From the NCBI GenBank assembly GCA_036874045.1, contig CM072347.1, forward strand, positions 3,846,501 to 3,910,500: a stretch of 64,000 nt of DNA, given 5' to 3'. Shown in pieces: positions 48,004 to 59,280 of this stretch (its first letter is position 1; the number at the start of each line of letters is the position of its first letter). This DNA is from Cymodocea nodosa. Lineage: Eukaryota; Streptophyta; Magnoliopsida; Alismatales; Cymodoceaceae. A program made the position numbers and the translations under genes. The notes beneath the pieces were generated by a model. That model was not told the DNA's origin and made no database searches. It saw only the letters and a list, made by a program, of their open reading frames with translations.

Positions 48004-49871
48004 TGTTTGGGTTTTCCCAGCACTACACTAGAAAAACTTGGATTTGTTACTTCTATTTTTACTTAGTTAATTTATCTTTATGCCTATTCTTTCTTTTAGA
48101 AGTAAACAAACAACCTTTAATACAATTTAGATATTAATTCCAATTTATACTTTAACTGCAAGTGCATAGTGTCTATTGTATCAGTGTGCAAGTACAGGTC
48201 GATCCCACAGAGAATTGTTGACGAATTTAAGAAATGTTTGATTGTGAACAATTCAAATTTATATTCAATAAGCACTCCGTTGAGTTACAGTTAACTCAAC
48301 GGACTAAGTTCGTTGAGTTATGGCTAACTCAACGGACTATCCTCGTGGACTTAAGTTAACTCCACGAGCCTGTCTCTTCTTTATAATACTACTATTTACA
48401 GAGTAATTCGGCCAACCATTGGGCGATTCCACAGATTGAACATAACATCAATTAAGCTTTTTAATGCTAGTTAACATTGGATTTATCATTAAGCAATACT
48501 AACATTCAGATGATTCAAACAGTAACCATTAAAATCTTTAAGTTTTTTTGTACGAACCAATTTCAGTAAACTGTAAAATTAAAACTAACATAAAACAATC
48601 ATAAAACTGATACAGACAACATTAATCACGATACAACACAAACAATACAACACTCAAATACAACATACAAACAAAGATAAATTGGTTTTGGTATTTTTGT
48701 TTTGATGTGAACATGGAAATGGGCGAAAGGTGAAATGTAAAGTAATCTCACTTGACAGTAAATACTTCCGACACTACTTACAACACGATTACACCATTGA
48801 AAATTAAACCACTTACAATTCTGTCTCCTCTCCCTATAGAATCGCGAGTCTAGAATTGCAAGATGATCTCTTCTTCAGCATACAGGCATCAACCCGAAGC
48901 CAAGGCTAAAAGCTTTACGATCTCCTGAAATATGAGTCGGCGCTTGGTGAAAATGTCTTCCCTTCTCGCGACGCGATCACTCCTCATAGTGGTTGTCCGG
49001 CACTGTGTTTGGCTCGAAATTGACCCGACATCAGGCAAGTATCCTCACAGACCTCCGATGATTAGTGATTACGGTGGTGATAACGATGGTTGGTGTGATA
49101 CTTCGGAGAATCGCCGATACTGTCTGCAGAAAGCTCGGTGCTCCTCCTTTGTATACACTAGCCATCCATCGATCACACACTTCTTTTTTTCTTCTTTTCT
49201 TTTATATTTCTTCCGTAGTAACTGCTTCTGCTTGAATGGTCGGTTGGATTTCCTTCCTTCAGATCAACGGCGATGATTTCTTTCTCCCTACGCGATTGAA
49301 TTCCTGCGTGATACGTGCAAACATGGTTTTTCCTTCCAACTGTCTTTTCCTACAACCGCTACAGTGGCATTTTAGAAAATATATAGTCCGTGGAGTTACA
49401 AATAACTCAACGGACTTTCTTCGTTGATTTAATTATAAAACACGTGCAAAAAATAACAACTTAAGTTTATAACGCTAACCTAACGTGTTACCTTAATGTT
49501 CAATATAGCAACTCAACGCGTACAGTTATGCTAACTTAACGAGTTATAACTTAAGTAAATCTACCAGATCTCAACACGTGTACATTTGGAAATAAAATAT
49601 TCTCTCTAAACATAACTGTTCGGCAATTTAAACATAACTATCCGAAATATCAGAAAATTCGGATACTTAAGAATTTCACAGCCTGCAACTTACCGACAGT
49701 TCATAAATGTACTAAATTAACATTAATTCTCCAAAATTAAGTAGATTCTTCAATTAAAGCATATAACAGTGCAATTATAACATAATGGCTTAATTCTCAT
49801 ATGATAAGCTAAATATTATGCAATTAACCATCATTTAACCGTTAATAATATGCACTTTTTCATTCTAAACA
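48004..49871 (-). repeat. 5' LTR of gypsy copy 3 (C-type U3)
   Basis: 1868 bp, partner of 38025-39881, ending at the CAGTG target copy. Confidence 0.9.
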
Positions 49872-50553
49872 CAGTGGATCCAAAGCAATATAGAGGCATG
49901 ATTGGATCTTTGTTGTGCCTTTCAACTAGCAGGCCATATATTATGTTCAGTGTATGTTTGTGTGCTAGATTTCAAGCATCACCCAAGGAATCGCATTTGA
50001 AATTAGTCAAAAGGATTTTCAAATATCTACAAGGAACCAAAGATTTCAGACTATGCTACTCAACTGACAGTAATTTGATATTAACAAGCTATAGTGATGT
50101 AGATTATGCAGGCAGCAAATCTGACAGAAAAAGCACTAGTGATACATGTCAACCTCTTGGAAATTCTTTAATCTCCTAGTTTAGTAGGAAATAAAATTAT
50201 ATTGCATTATCTACTATTGAAGTTGAGTATATTGTAGTAGGACTGTGCTGTACTCAAATTCTTTGGATACAGCAAACTCTAGCAGACTATAGACTGAAGA
50301 TTCAGAATACAATCATATTTTGTGATAACAGTAGTGCAATCAGTCTATCTAAGAATACAGTACTTCATTCCAGAGCTAAGCATATCGAGATCAAACATCA
50401 TTTTCTAAGAGATCATGTGGAAAAAGGGAACATCTCACTTAAGTTTGTGCTAACAGAAAATCAACTTGCAGATATTTTCACCAAATCTTTAAATGAATCA
50501 ACTTTTAATCATATTAGAAGAAATCTAGGCATATGTTCTTTACAAGATCTTTA
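49872..50553 (+). pseudogene. copia pol of element C, last part: RT end and RNase H
   Basis: It resumes with VDPKQYRGMIGSLLCLSTSR, the usual copia RT end, then ARFQASPKESHLKLVKRIF and DYAGSKSDRKSTSDTCQPLG (RNase H). The RNase H reading continues to about 50553 through FCDNSSAISLSKN and SRAKHIEIKHHF, ending in a motif common in SIRE-like elements, LGICSL. A few interruptions. Confidence 0.85.
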
Positions 50554-50942
50554 AATATTTTTATTTATTCTTCCTCAAGCTCACCATATGGGAGCTTGTT
50601 TTCTGCTAACTTATATTCGTGTAGGATATATTCCATATCACCTTTTTATATAATGACAAAAAGGGGGAGAAGAATTTGGAAATTAGAGAAGTATATGGAC
50701 ACTTATAGTATTTCCAGCAAGAATAGAAAGAGAACTATTAAAAGGGGAAGAAAATCTCAACACACAGATAGAGGGAGAAGACAACACAAAGTCAGGGGGA
50801 GGAATCTCACCACTTCAGTATATTCATTGTAAATTCTTGTCTTATTTAGTTTTTATGTGACTGCATGTATAGAAATAATCTAGGGAGTGAAATACATGTA
50901 AATAAATGTAAAAGATTTTGTCATTATCAAAAAGGGGGAGAT
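50554..50942 (+). other. 3' noncoding tract of element C with three purine tracts
   Basis: AAAAAGGGGGAGAAGAA at about 50658-50674, CAGGGGGAGGAATC at 50793-50806, and the terminal AAAAAGGGGGAGAT at 50929-50942 beside the LTR. Several GGGGGAG tracts ahead of the LTR are known from SIRE-type elements. The same arrangement starts at 62923 in element E. Confidence 0.75.
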
Positions 50943-52754
50943 TGTTAGAACCCGAGTATTTTGATAATGCAAAACCTATGTGAGGAAATATATTGTATTT
51001 CACAGATTTGTCAGTACAACATAAGATCAGAAGGTAGATGGTATAAATTCCAAGCAGCAAACAAATTGCAGTTAATCCCAGAATATGTTGCTACAGAAAA
51101 TCAGACAATTATAGATCAAAGTATTCGAAGAGCAAGTTTACAGCAGTAGCAGCAAGACTATCAAATAGTTAGAAGGATAACTATCCAAATTTACAAAGTC
51201 TTCAGAGAGTTAAATAATCAGATAGTTAAGAAGGATTGAATGATTAGATAGTTAAGGAGTTAACTATCTAGAAGCCTAAAGGACTTTTTCGGAGAGTTAC
51301 AAGTATAACTATCCAAAAGTTAAGTCATTCAATTAACCACGTGCAGAAATATAGAACGAAAGCTTAAAGGACTTTTCGGAGAGTTAGATAACTATCTGAG
51401 TTTTCTTTTCGGAGAGTTAGATAACTATTAGAGTTTTTCAATGAGTTATAGGTATAACTTTCCAGAACTTAAGTCATTTTATTATGCACGTGCAAAATGG
51501 AGAAGCTGGCAGTTAAAAGCTTAAAAGGAAAAATCGGAGAGTTAGATAACTATCCGAAATTTCAAGAGAGTTTCGGTGAGTTATAGTTTAACTATCCGAA
51601 ACTTAAGTTATTGAATTTGCCATGTGTAGAATTCCAAACAGAAGCTCATATAAGTTTTCAGAGAATTAGAAAGATAACTATCCGAAATTTCAAGAGAGTT
51701 TTAATGAGTTACAGTTTAACTATCTGGAACTTAAGTTATTGAATTTCCTACGTGCAGAATTCCAAACAGAAGCTTAAATGAGTTTTCGGAGAGTTAGAAA
51801 GATAACTATTCGAAAAATGGGAAGTTTCGGTGAGTTACATTCTTAGCTATCCAAAACTTAAGTTATTCTTTTATGCACGTGCAGAATTGAAGAGACAACA
51901 ATCGGAGACTAAAAAGAAATTTCGGAGAGTTACGTTAGTTAACTATCTGAAAGTCAGGAGCTCTTTTCGATGAGTTAAAATACAAATCTCCAAACACTTG
52001 ACATTTCACGTGAGCAACTTAAAATCCTCACGTGACACAGATAACAGGATATGAGTAAAGAATCGATAAGTTATGGATGCATTTCGGTAATTTATTTATA
52101 TAGCGATCCGAAAGCCAAGGATTATCGGAAGGTTACTTACTGAACATCAGAGAGAACGGTAACTTACTATATTTAGGTTTGATTATTTAGCAAGTATAGT
52201 AGAATACATCCGTTGAAAGAAAGAATGTGATCGTTATCCCTTTTGGTATAAATATGAGGAGTTTAAGAGAAGATGATACAGAGATAATGAATATACAATA
52301 TATAGTGAGCTACACAAAAATTTCAGTTACACTCAAGTCTGCAAACAGGCAAGCATACTCAAAAGATCTATTGTAGAAAAAGCTCTGTGTGCCAAAAACT
52401 CTGATTGAAAGATTCAAATGTTGGTTCGTGAGTTTCTACCTAAAAACTCATTGTTGGTTGAGAGCTTCCACTTGAAAACTTAAGAAAGAAAGGTTGGTTT
52501 TAGAGCTTATACCTGAAAACTCTAAGTGTTGGTTCTTGCTTAAACTTGAAAGCAAGTGTTATAAGTATCTGAATACTTAGTCAAGCCTAAGTGAGTCTTG
52601 GGGGTGGACTAGTTAAGTTGGTGAACTACCTAAAATTTGCTGTGTTATTTTTCTCCTACTACTTTTAAATCTTTTAGATTCATCTCATTTCATATTTGTT
52701 AAATCATTCGATTCAAACTTAAAAGATTTAAAACTTACACGCATTCACCATTCA
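50943..52754 (+). repeat. right (3') LTR of copia element C, cut near its end
   Basis: TGTTAGAACCCGAG to TTCACCATTCAT. It aligns with the left LTR up to 15015; the last 32 bp of the left LTR have no counterpart. The cassette array is at about 51150-52120 and the TATA box at about 52245-52259. Confidence 0.88.
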
Positions 52755-52980
52755 TTATGAAATATTGCTTGCAAAGCCTTCTTCTTAAATTTTTTCTTAG
52801 AAGATTAAAACTTAGACTTGGATTTTCTCTTCTTTTTTTAAATTTCTTATCAGATTTCTTTTCCTCTTTTAACCTTGAGGGATAATTAAATCTGAAGTGT
52901 CCCTAGACATTGGTTCTTGTTTTAACTTAAAAAAAGTGTTGTGTAAGTGGTAAAAATAATGAAGCCCAAACTAAGCTTAA
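52752..52980. repeat. 229-bp flank of element C, right copy
   Basis: The second copy of 13007-13235. The junction with the cut LTR has a shared TCAT. After AAGCTTAA the sequence continues ATGATAAATCACC, which would be the original continuation of element B. Confidence 0.85.
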
Positions 52981-54600
52981 ATGATAAATCACCTAGAAAT
53001 TCTTTTATGTGCTCCTGTCTATCTTTTATTTCTTATCGTGCATGATCTAAAATAACTTCTAAATTATATGCTTAATTTAAATATTTCTTAATTGAATTAA
53101 AATAAACCATAGATACAAAAACACCATTCATCCCTCATTTGGTGTTACCATTTGATCTTAAAAAGGGTGAATAGTGAAAGAGAGGGAAGTGATAATGGAA
53201 ACCAATTATCCAAGCACATGAGATTAGCTCTCTACTAGTGTAGTTAGGAATCATCATGTTTGCCATGAAGCTTTTGAAACTTGGGTTGGAGCCTCAAGTC
53301 ACAACGTTACCATCTCATTTAGTGACTTCTTGGGTAAGATTAGCAACAACCAAGTGTAGAAGGTCAGGTGGTGAGGGTGCAAGCTATGAGATGAGGTGGT
53401 GGCAACTAAGGTAGGGGTTGTAGGGTGTGACCATATAGGCACTAGGGCATAGGTGTTATGGGTTATGCTATTGGGCTTGTGGACTAGGCTAGATTGACCA
53501 ATGAGTTGTCCTAGGCTAGGCTGACTAATGAGTCATACTAGGCTAGGTTGATTTGCAAAATAAACCAAGGTAGCCTATAGGCCTAAAATTTGTAAAATCA
53601 AAGGTTCAACTCAATATGATGTACTATGTCAGGTCAAGTTGACTTGCAGTGGTTCAACCTAATTGACATCTTTAGCCAAGTTAAGTATATTAAATTACAT
53701 ATCTTATTGTAAGTTTTTCAATGTGACTAATGGTCACATATATGATATTATATGATATATTAAATTTTTTAAATTGATACATTATGGTATTGGTTTGATT
53801 CATCTCAATTGACTTAAAGCTCAGACCACAAATTGAATAGAGCATATTTTAGTTTAATAAAATAGAAATTGAACTAAAACCTTTATGATGTTTGCCGAAC
53901 CATTAATGAATTTTTATTCAATTCAATCTGTGGATTTAAATTGAACCATGTGTATCCTTAAGATAATGTTATTGTTTTTTTCTAATCTATTGTATGGAAA
54001 GAATTTCTAGGTTTAAGCCTAAGTAATAATATTAGTGATACATATTGTCATGATGTCATTATACTCTTGACGATGACTTTCTTTCTTGATTATTTTAATA
54101 TATATATATTTTTTCAAATTTCAAACTTTCTTGACATGCTAGTTAGTTTATTATTCTTACTTTCTTTTGGTTTATTTGATTAAATAGAAATAACGTACTG
54201 TCTAGTGACTCTATTTCGAATATCAACTTTATATTTGAATTTATTTTTAATACAGTTACTTTTTGGTCAGTGTATTAATTTATCTTCAGGTGCTGTCTAT
54301 ATGGAATCGACATGTACCTTCAAATTAAAATCCCATTGGTTAAGTTTTAAATGTTCAAACTCCTAAAAGGTAATACGATGAAATTAAAGTCGAAGAAAGT
54401 TAGACTTCTTTTCCATCTTTGTTTGGCTGTTTTTGTAGTTTCATAGCCTAATTATTTTCAAATTCTTATGTTTTGAATTACCCTGACCTAGAGTTTTATA
54501 ATCTATTTTATTTTTAGCTTTGCAAAAAATAAAAAAAAAGACACTAAACATTTTACCTGTATATGATTAGTGAGATAAAAGAAATAATAAACTAATTTTA
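52981..54600. other. remainder of element B, then non-element intergenic DNA
   Basis: The first 100-200 bp may still be element B gag on the minus strand (RQEHIKEFLGDL), but no primer site or LTR was found. From about 53160 the sequence differs from all elements here: no AGTTA/TAACT cassettes, and more G in short runs. No gene was recognised. Confidence 0.5.
53484..53555. repeat. 27-bp tandem repeat (about 2.7 units)
   Basis: CTAGGCTAGATTGACCAATG, CTAGGCTAGGCTGACTAATG and CTAGGCTAGGTTGATTTG start successive units 27 bp apart. Confidence 0.75.
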
Positions 54601-54619
54601 TCATTTTTATATATAAAAA

Positions 54620-54838
54620 AAACACCCCTGAGGCTCAAGAACAGACAGCCCAGACGCTCGGCCAGCTCATCTCCCTCTCTAGTTGGATATGGTGCGATCT
54701 CTCCGCTGCTTCCCTTCGGCGACGAACGAGGCCTCTTTCGTTTTCTCCTCTTCCTTCTCTCGATAAGTCAAATCTAGAAGCGTACTCGTCTACTTTACTG
54801 CTATCCCTCGCTCTCTCTTCCGCCGCCGACACCTACAG
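54620..54838 (+). other. candidate first exon / 5' leader of a host gene
   Basis: A C-rich block, richer in CG steps than anything else in the window (CGGCGACGAACGAGG, CGCCGCCGACACC), with CTCTCT runs common in plant leaders. It ends in ACAG|GTGAGG, a good 5' splice site at 54838/54839. The only ATG reading of note (54688) is 26 codons long. A possible acceptor is TTTGATTTCCTAGAG at 55135-55147. I cannot name a product. It could be a live gene's leader or a gene remnant. Confidence 0.4.
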
Positions 54839-57800
54839 GTGAGGAATGGGAACTCTTCTCTTCATTCTTTCGGGTTTCTTTCACTTAACTAGATCTAGCA
54901 GACTGATATTGTAGTTGGTGAAGTTTTTCGGCCAAAATGGATACCTTGTTTTATGTTCTTTGTGTCTTTGGTTTGGGTTATATCGAAGTCGTGTCCCATG
55001 TCGTGTTTGTTTTGTTTAATCCTTGTAAAATGCATCAATAGACTTGTGTGTTATATATTTTTCTTGGATGGAAGCCAAATCATTATATTGGAATAGAAAA
55101 TAATCTGTATTCTGCTTGAGCTCCTAGTTTTCTTTGATTTCCTAGAGGCCTGGAACAACAAAGGAGAATAGGATTCGCGCAAGGATGCAGGAGATGAATG
55201 ATATAGCACTTCCGGAAATCTTTGTTAATATGAAACTGAACTTTGCCCTATAGTTTCCAACTTCATTTCTGAATATACCAGTAGGGCAACATGGAAGTGG
55301 AGAATATGGTGAGAAGGAAAATGCGAGAAGAAAGAAAAAATTATCATATGGAAAACCCATTACACCCTTTGCGATCCATAATCATGGGTAACCTGAAGAA
55401 GGTCTGACCAGAAATTGACAAGAAACTTGATGTTGGATCTTGATCACCTTGGATATATTCTTCTTGTAGCTATAAATCTTATTTAGGTATTCTATATCTT
55501 CCTTGCAAGGCACATCTTGACTCCACTAGCCATAGTTGGTTTCATGCTTGAGACCAACCACAACATAATGGTGTTGTTATTGTATCTAGTGTCATAAGTG
55601 GTATCCTTGGTATCTAAGGGATCTCATGGAGGTAGTGAAGCTTTTGATGGGTGGCAATATACATCTCAGAACTCTTATCTCCAAAGGGAGATAATTCTCA
55701 TTATTAAGTTTTTTGGAGGTCTTGCTCAAATTTCACCATGAGAGTGACATCTGATGACACATGAAACCACTGCAAAATAGCCTGTCCAGTTACTAAAGGA
55801 GGTCAAAAACTATTGCACAAACCATCCAGAGACACATACACACTATTTGAAAGTATAATCACATGTGGATGATGGGTATCTACACGACTACTGGAATGTT
55901 GTGACAGTGTAAAACATTGAGATGATCAGCAAAGAGGTTGTCTACGTCATTGAAAACACAAGTATAGATGCAGGAAGGTTCTGGACAATCCTTGGTGGCA
56001 TGAGAAGTGCCACCAAGGGTTGTGGGATGATGTAGCAAGGGATGTGGAGGAGCTTTATAGTTGTCACAGGGCTGGACAGTGGTGTGGGTAGGCAATGCTG
56101 GTGGGTGGGGTGGTTGGGCAGACATGGGTGGCAACATAGGCAGAGATGCTAGCGTGTGTGGCTGGTGGCAGGGGCTGCAGATCCTAGGGTTGATCCCTAG
56201 TCTTTGGTACCATATAGAATGGAAATAAGTTTTCATCATCAACACTAAACATGGTAACATATATATAGAGGGTAGATTAGACATCCAAGATAAATGAATA
56301 TGAGCGGCAGCCAAGAGGGGAGAGGGGAAGTACAATTCATCAAAGGGGATAGAGTGGGGAGTGTGATTCATGAGTTAGGGAGAGCCAAGAGAGTGATTGA
56401 TAGGTGGTTGGGTAGGGGGGGCAAGAGTTGTGATTCACAGGTTAAGGTGTGGGAGAGGGAGGGGGAAAACGGGCACTTGGAGTGTAGGTAGGGAACATAG
56501 GTGTGGTGGGGGTGGGGAACATAGGTGCCTAAGGTGAGGGGAGCATAGACAGGCCTTCCTTAAGGGTGCTCATAGCAAAAATGTGGTGGACACTAACATT
56601 TGCACTTTTCTATTTTAAAATATACACATTACTATTATTCCACTTGTATTTTGATGTTATCTTAAGAATATTTATATATTTTAATGTTATGTACAAAATA
56701 ATAAAGGCTTAAAGTATGCATAACTTTGGATATATATATATATTTGGGCATCTAGGTGACACCTTAGCCCATATTCATAAAGTACTTTTGCTTTCATTGC
56801 ATTGAGTTTAAGGTGCTTCTTTTACTCTTTTTGAATAAGTATTTTTTTAATAATTCATATTTTATATTTCGTAATTTATGGATAGCCATATGAATTCACC
56901 ACTAATAAATGAAGGCATCGTTTGGTTTAGATTTTGAGATTCTTTGATTATGAACAATCAAGATTATACACATTAGACAAGGAAAAACTTCTTCAATTTT
57001 CTGGTACTATGCTTAAGTTAGTCATTTGTTTCAAAGTTTTCATACACAAGATTTTGAGGATGCCATCTACACATCTACAAATGACACTAATTTCTCAATA
57101 ATTGGATAGAAGTCTGATTATTGCAATTTAGGGTTTTGTCTCATAATGGGATTATGCAACATATCCATGATTCTATGTATAATTTGTCATATCAAAGATG
57201 TTTCCTTCAGATTATGAAAATCTAACCTTGTACACAAACTTCTGTAATCAAGGATACCACAATCTGAACCAAATAATTTCTAAAAATATTGCAAACATTA
57301 GTGAAAAATGTCATTCAAGTTTTATAAATGCTTGAGAGGTGAATTTATATCATTGAATATAAATCCAATTAATAAGTAGGGATTTGAGGCTTCTAATTTA
57401 GGTCAACATGGCATTTGAAAATGCTGATTTTCTCTGTCTGGCATTCTGATGTGCTTAATTGAATAAATGTGCTGATTGTTCTACTTTTATTTCTTTGGAT
57501 TTTCAGATGGTTTTATTTTTTATTTTTTCAGGCTTGTAATTATTGTCACTGGCTGTACAATAGCTTCTCTGAGCATGGACGTATCTATGAAAACATCCCC
57601 ATTTATGCCCACAACATTGAACATAGCATGCACAAAATATTTCTCCATGCCTGTTTTGGTGTCATTGCCAAAGAACAAGTGCTTGCATGGGGCTTGTCCA
57701 AGAATAAAAAACATCTCGTTGGGAGGTATCAACACCTCTTCTTGTTCCTTTTCTTTTCTTCTTATACACCAAGCAGAGTTTTGCAAGTTTCTTTCTGTAA

Positions 57801-58080
57801 GATAATTTTCACAGTATACTTATCTATAATAACATATTCATATTCGGTCTCTGTTTACCAACAATTTTAATATATGGAAAAACCTTCTGTTTTTAAATTT
57901 CTACAATCATTATGAACTGAGACAGCATGAGTGATTGTATATTTTATGTTTTCCTAATAGTTACTGGTCCTTTATAATGGAATTACTGATTTGTATTGGT
58001 GCATGGCTTAATGCTGAAAAGTTGAATTGGTGGAGACCATTCACAACCAAAGAGAGGTGGTTGTGTTGTTGCTCACTCAC
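54839..58080. other. intron-like or intergenic host DNA
   Basis: After the splice-site-like GTGAGG the DNA is T-rich and intron-like to about 55147. 55148-55250 could be an exon (RPGTTKENRIRARMQEMND reading) but stops soon. 55860-56560 is G-rich on the plus strand (GGTGGGGTGG and AGGGAGGGGG runs). Around 57520-57790 three frames are open at once, and none gave a family I know. A TATTTTTTCAG acceptor-like site lies near 57530. No gene is claimed. Confidence 0.4.
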
Positions 58081-58378
58081 TGTTGAGATTGTTTGGTGGT
58101 TAGTTACTTGTGTTGGAAGATTTAGATCATGGCTGTTATATTTAGTATGTAGAACATATTCTTCAGGTTCATGTGTTGTGGATTTCGTGGTGAACGTGTG
58201 TTTGTGGGTCTTGAACACCAAAAACTCTATATATGTGTGTTGTAAGGTTTTTTAATTTAAGTTGAATGAAATTTTCCTTACAGAAGTCTTTTCTTCTCTT
58301 TCTTCCTCCACCTCCCTTGTTCTCACACAGCTCTTTGAGTCTTCATCTAGAATTGATATTTTGATCCTCTGTTTATCA
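58081..58378 (+). repeat. 5' LTR of copia element D
   Basis: The right edge ...TTTATCA at 58378 is fixed by the primer site. A TATA-like CTCTATATATG lies near 58218-58230. The left edge is a guess at TGTTGAGATTG (58081); TGTTGGAAG (58111) is an alternative, since no partner LTR is in the window. Confidence 0.5.
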
Positions 58379-58381
58379 ATC

Positions 58382-58397
58382 TGGTATTAGAGCTAGG
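58382..58397 (+). other. primer binding site of element D (tRNA-Met type)
   Basis: TGGTATTAGAGCTAGG, three bases after the LTR end, close to the TGGTATCAGAGC complement of initiator tRNA-Met. Confidence 0.8.
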
Positions 58398-58419
58398 TTT
58401 TCAGGTTGATCGATATAGA

Positions 58420-59280
58420 TGTTGATTTGTAGTTCTCCTAGCTTGTGCCTCCAATCTTCAATGCAAAAAACCACCAGCATTGTGTGGTCTGAATGTAGGC
58501 ATTTCTGGAAGGGCTTGACCTCTAGGAAGCCATTGTGATCAATCATGAAGTTCCAGTTGTTCCAGAAAATCTGACTATAGCTCAATTGAAGAATGCAAAG
58601 GAGAAGAGGGTTCGAAAGGCAAAGGTGAAATCGGTTATTTTCTTTGCCATTTCTTCAACAATCTTTATGAGAATCATGGCGCTGTCGTCAGCAAAGGAGA
58701 TTTGGGATTTCTTGAAGATGGAGTATGCAGGAGACAAACAAGTCAAAGGGATGAAGGTCTTCAATCTCATACATGAATTCGAATTGCTTTAGTTGAAAGA
58801 CACCGACATTATCAAGGAGTACTCGAACAAACTTGTTACACTTGCAAACAAGATACGTCTTTTGGGTACCCAATTTACAGATTCACGTATGATAGAGAAG
58901 ATTTTAGTAACTGTCTTGGAATGGTATGAGGCCTCGATCACGACTCTTGAGAATGCCTGTGACCTGTTGCAAATCACGTTGGCGGAGCTAATGAACACAT
59001 TAGAGGCTCAGGAGCAAAGACGTATGATGAGACAGGGATCTGAGGTTGAAGGTGCTATGTTTGCTAAAAATGCAAACAAAGGGAAGAAGAAGAATGCAAA
59101 CTAGATAGACAAGGAAGAGATGTCCAACTCCAAATGATCTCCTCAACGTAAAAGCTATCTCCCATGCAAATACTGCAACAGGAAGGGTCACAATCCTTTT
59201 AAATGCTGGAGGAGATTGGATGCACAGTGTGTGTAATCAACTAGGTCATGAGGCAGTGATTTGCAAGGCTAATAAGGCAA
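58420..59280 (+). pseudogene. copia gag of element D
   Basis: The UBN2-type gag core reads ALSSAKEIWDFLKMEYAGDK, MKVFNLIHEFELL and YSNKLVTLANKIRLLG. It is followed by a basic tail and two zinc-knuckle motifs: CKYCNRKGHNPFKCW at about 59162-59206 and a second C-rich one (LGHEAVICK) at about 59240-59270. Packages element RNA. It has about three interruptions and the start is uncertain. Confidence 0.75.

Larger units (their letters stand above)
38025..49871 (-). mobile_element. Athila-like Ty3/gypsy element, copy 3
   Basis: 11.85 kb with target duplication TAGTG (38020-38024) / CAGTG (49872-49876). Minus order: 5' LTR 48004-49871, tRNA-Asp-type primer site, zinc-motif ORF, protease, RT, RNase H, integrase (43401-47942), tandem-repeat spacer, F-box gene 41648-42756, 3' noncoding tract, PPT, 3' LTR 38025-39881. 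Neither a capsid-type gag nor the PTPD gene is present. LTRs differ by about 3% over the first 310 bases, which makes it younger than copy 2. It is a fossil with relatively few (about ten) breaks and long open stretches. Confidence 0.9.
13236..52754 (+). mobile_element. SIRE-like Ty1/copia element C, split by two gypsy insertions
   Basis: LTR 13236-15047, tRNA-Met-type primer site, gag 15099-16466, [gypsy copy 2], protease-integrase-RT start 35438-38024, [gypsy copy 3], RT end and RNase H 49872-50553, noncoding tract with three purine tracts, LTR 50943-52754. Without the two insertions it is about 8.7 kb. SIRE/Maximus affinity: UBN2-type gag with a serine/acidic tail after the zinc knuckle, and repeated AAAGGGGGAGA tracts. 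LTRs differ by about 7% over their first 245 bases, mostly C/T and G/A, as expected from methylated DNA. It is a fossil with several breaks besides the insertions. The right LTR lacks its last 32 bp. Confidence 0.88.

Noticed and set aside
50533-50832. 99-codon plus-strand frame after RNase H of element C
   Set aside because: It overlaps the RNase H end and the purine tracts of the 3' noncoding region; its arginine/lysine-rich text comes from those tracts.
55880-56371. 163-codon minus-strand frame rich in proline and histidine
   Set aside because: It is the shadow of a G-rich plus-strand stretch, with low-complexity composition and no recognisable motif.
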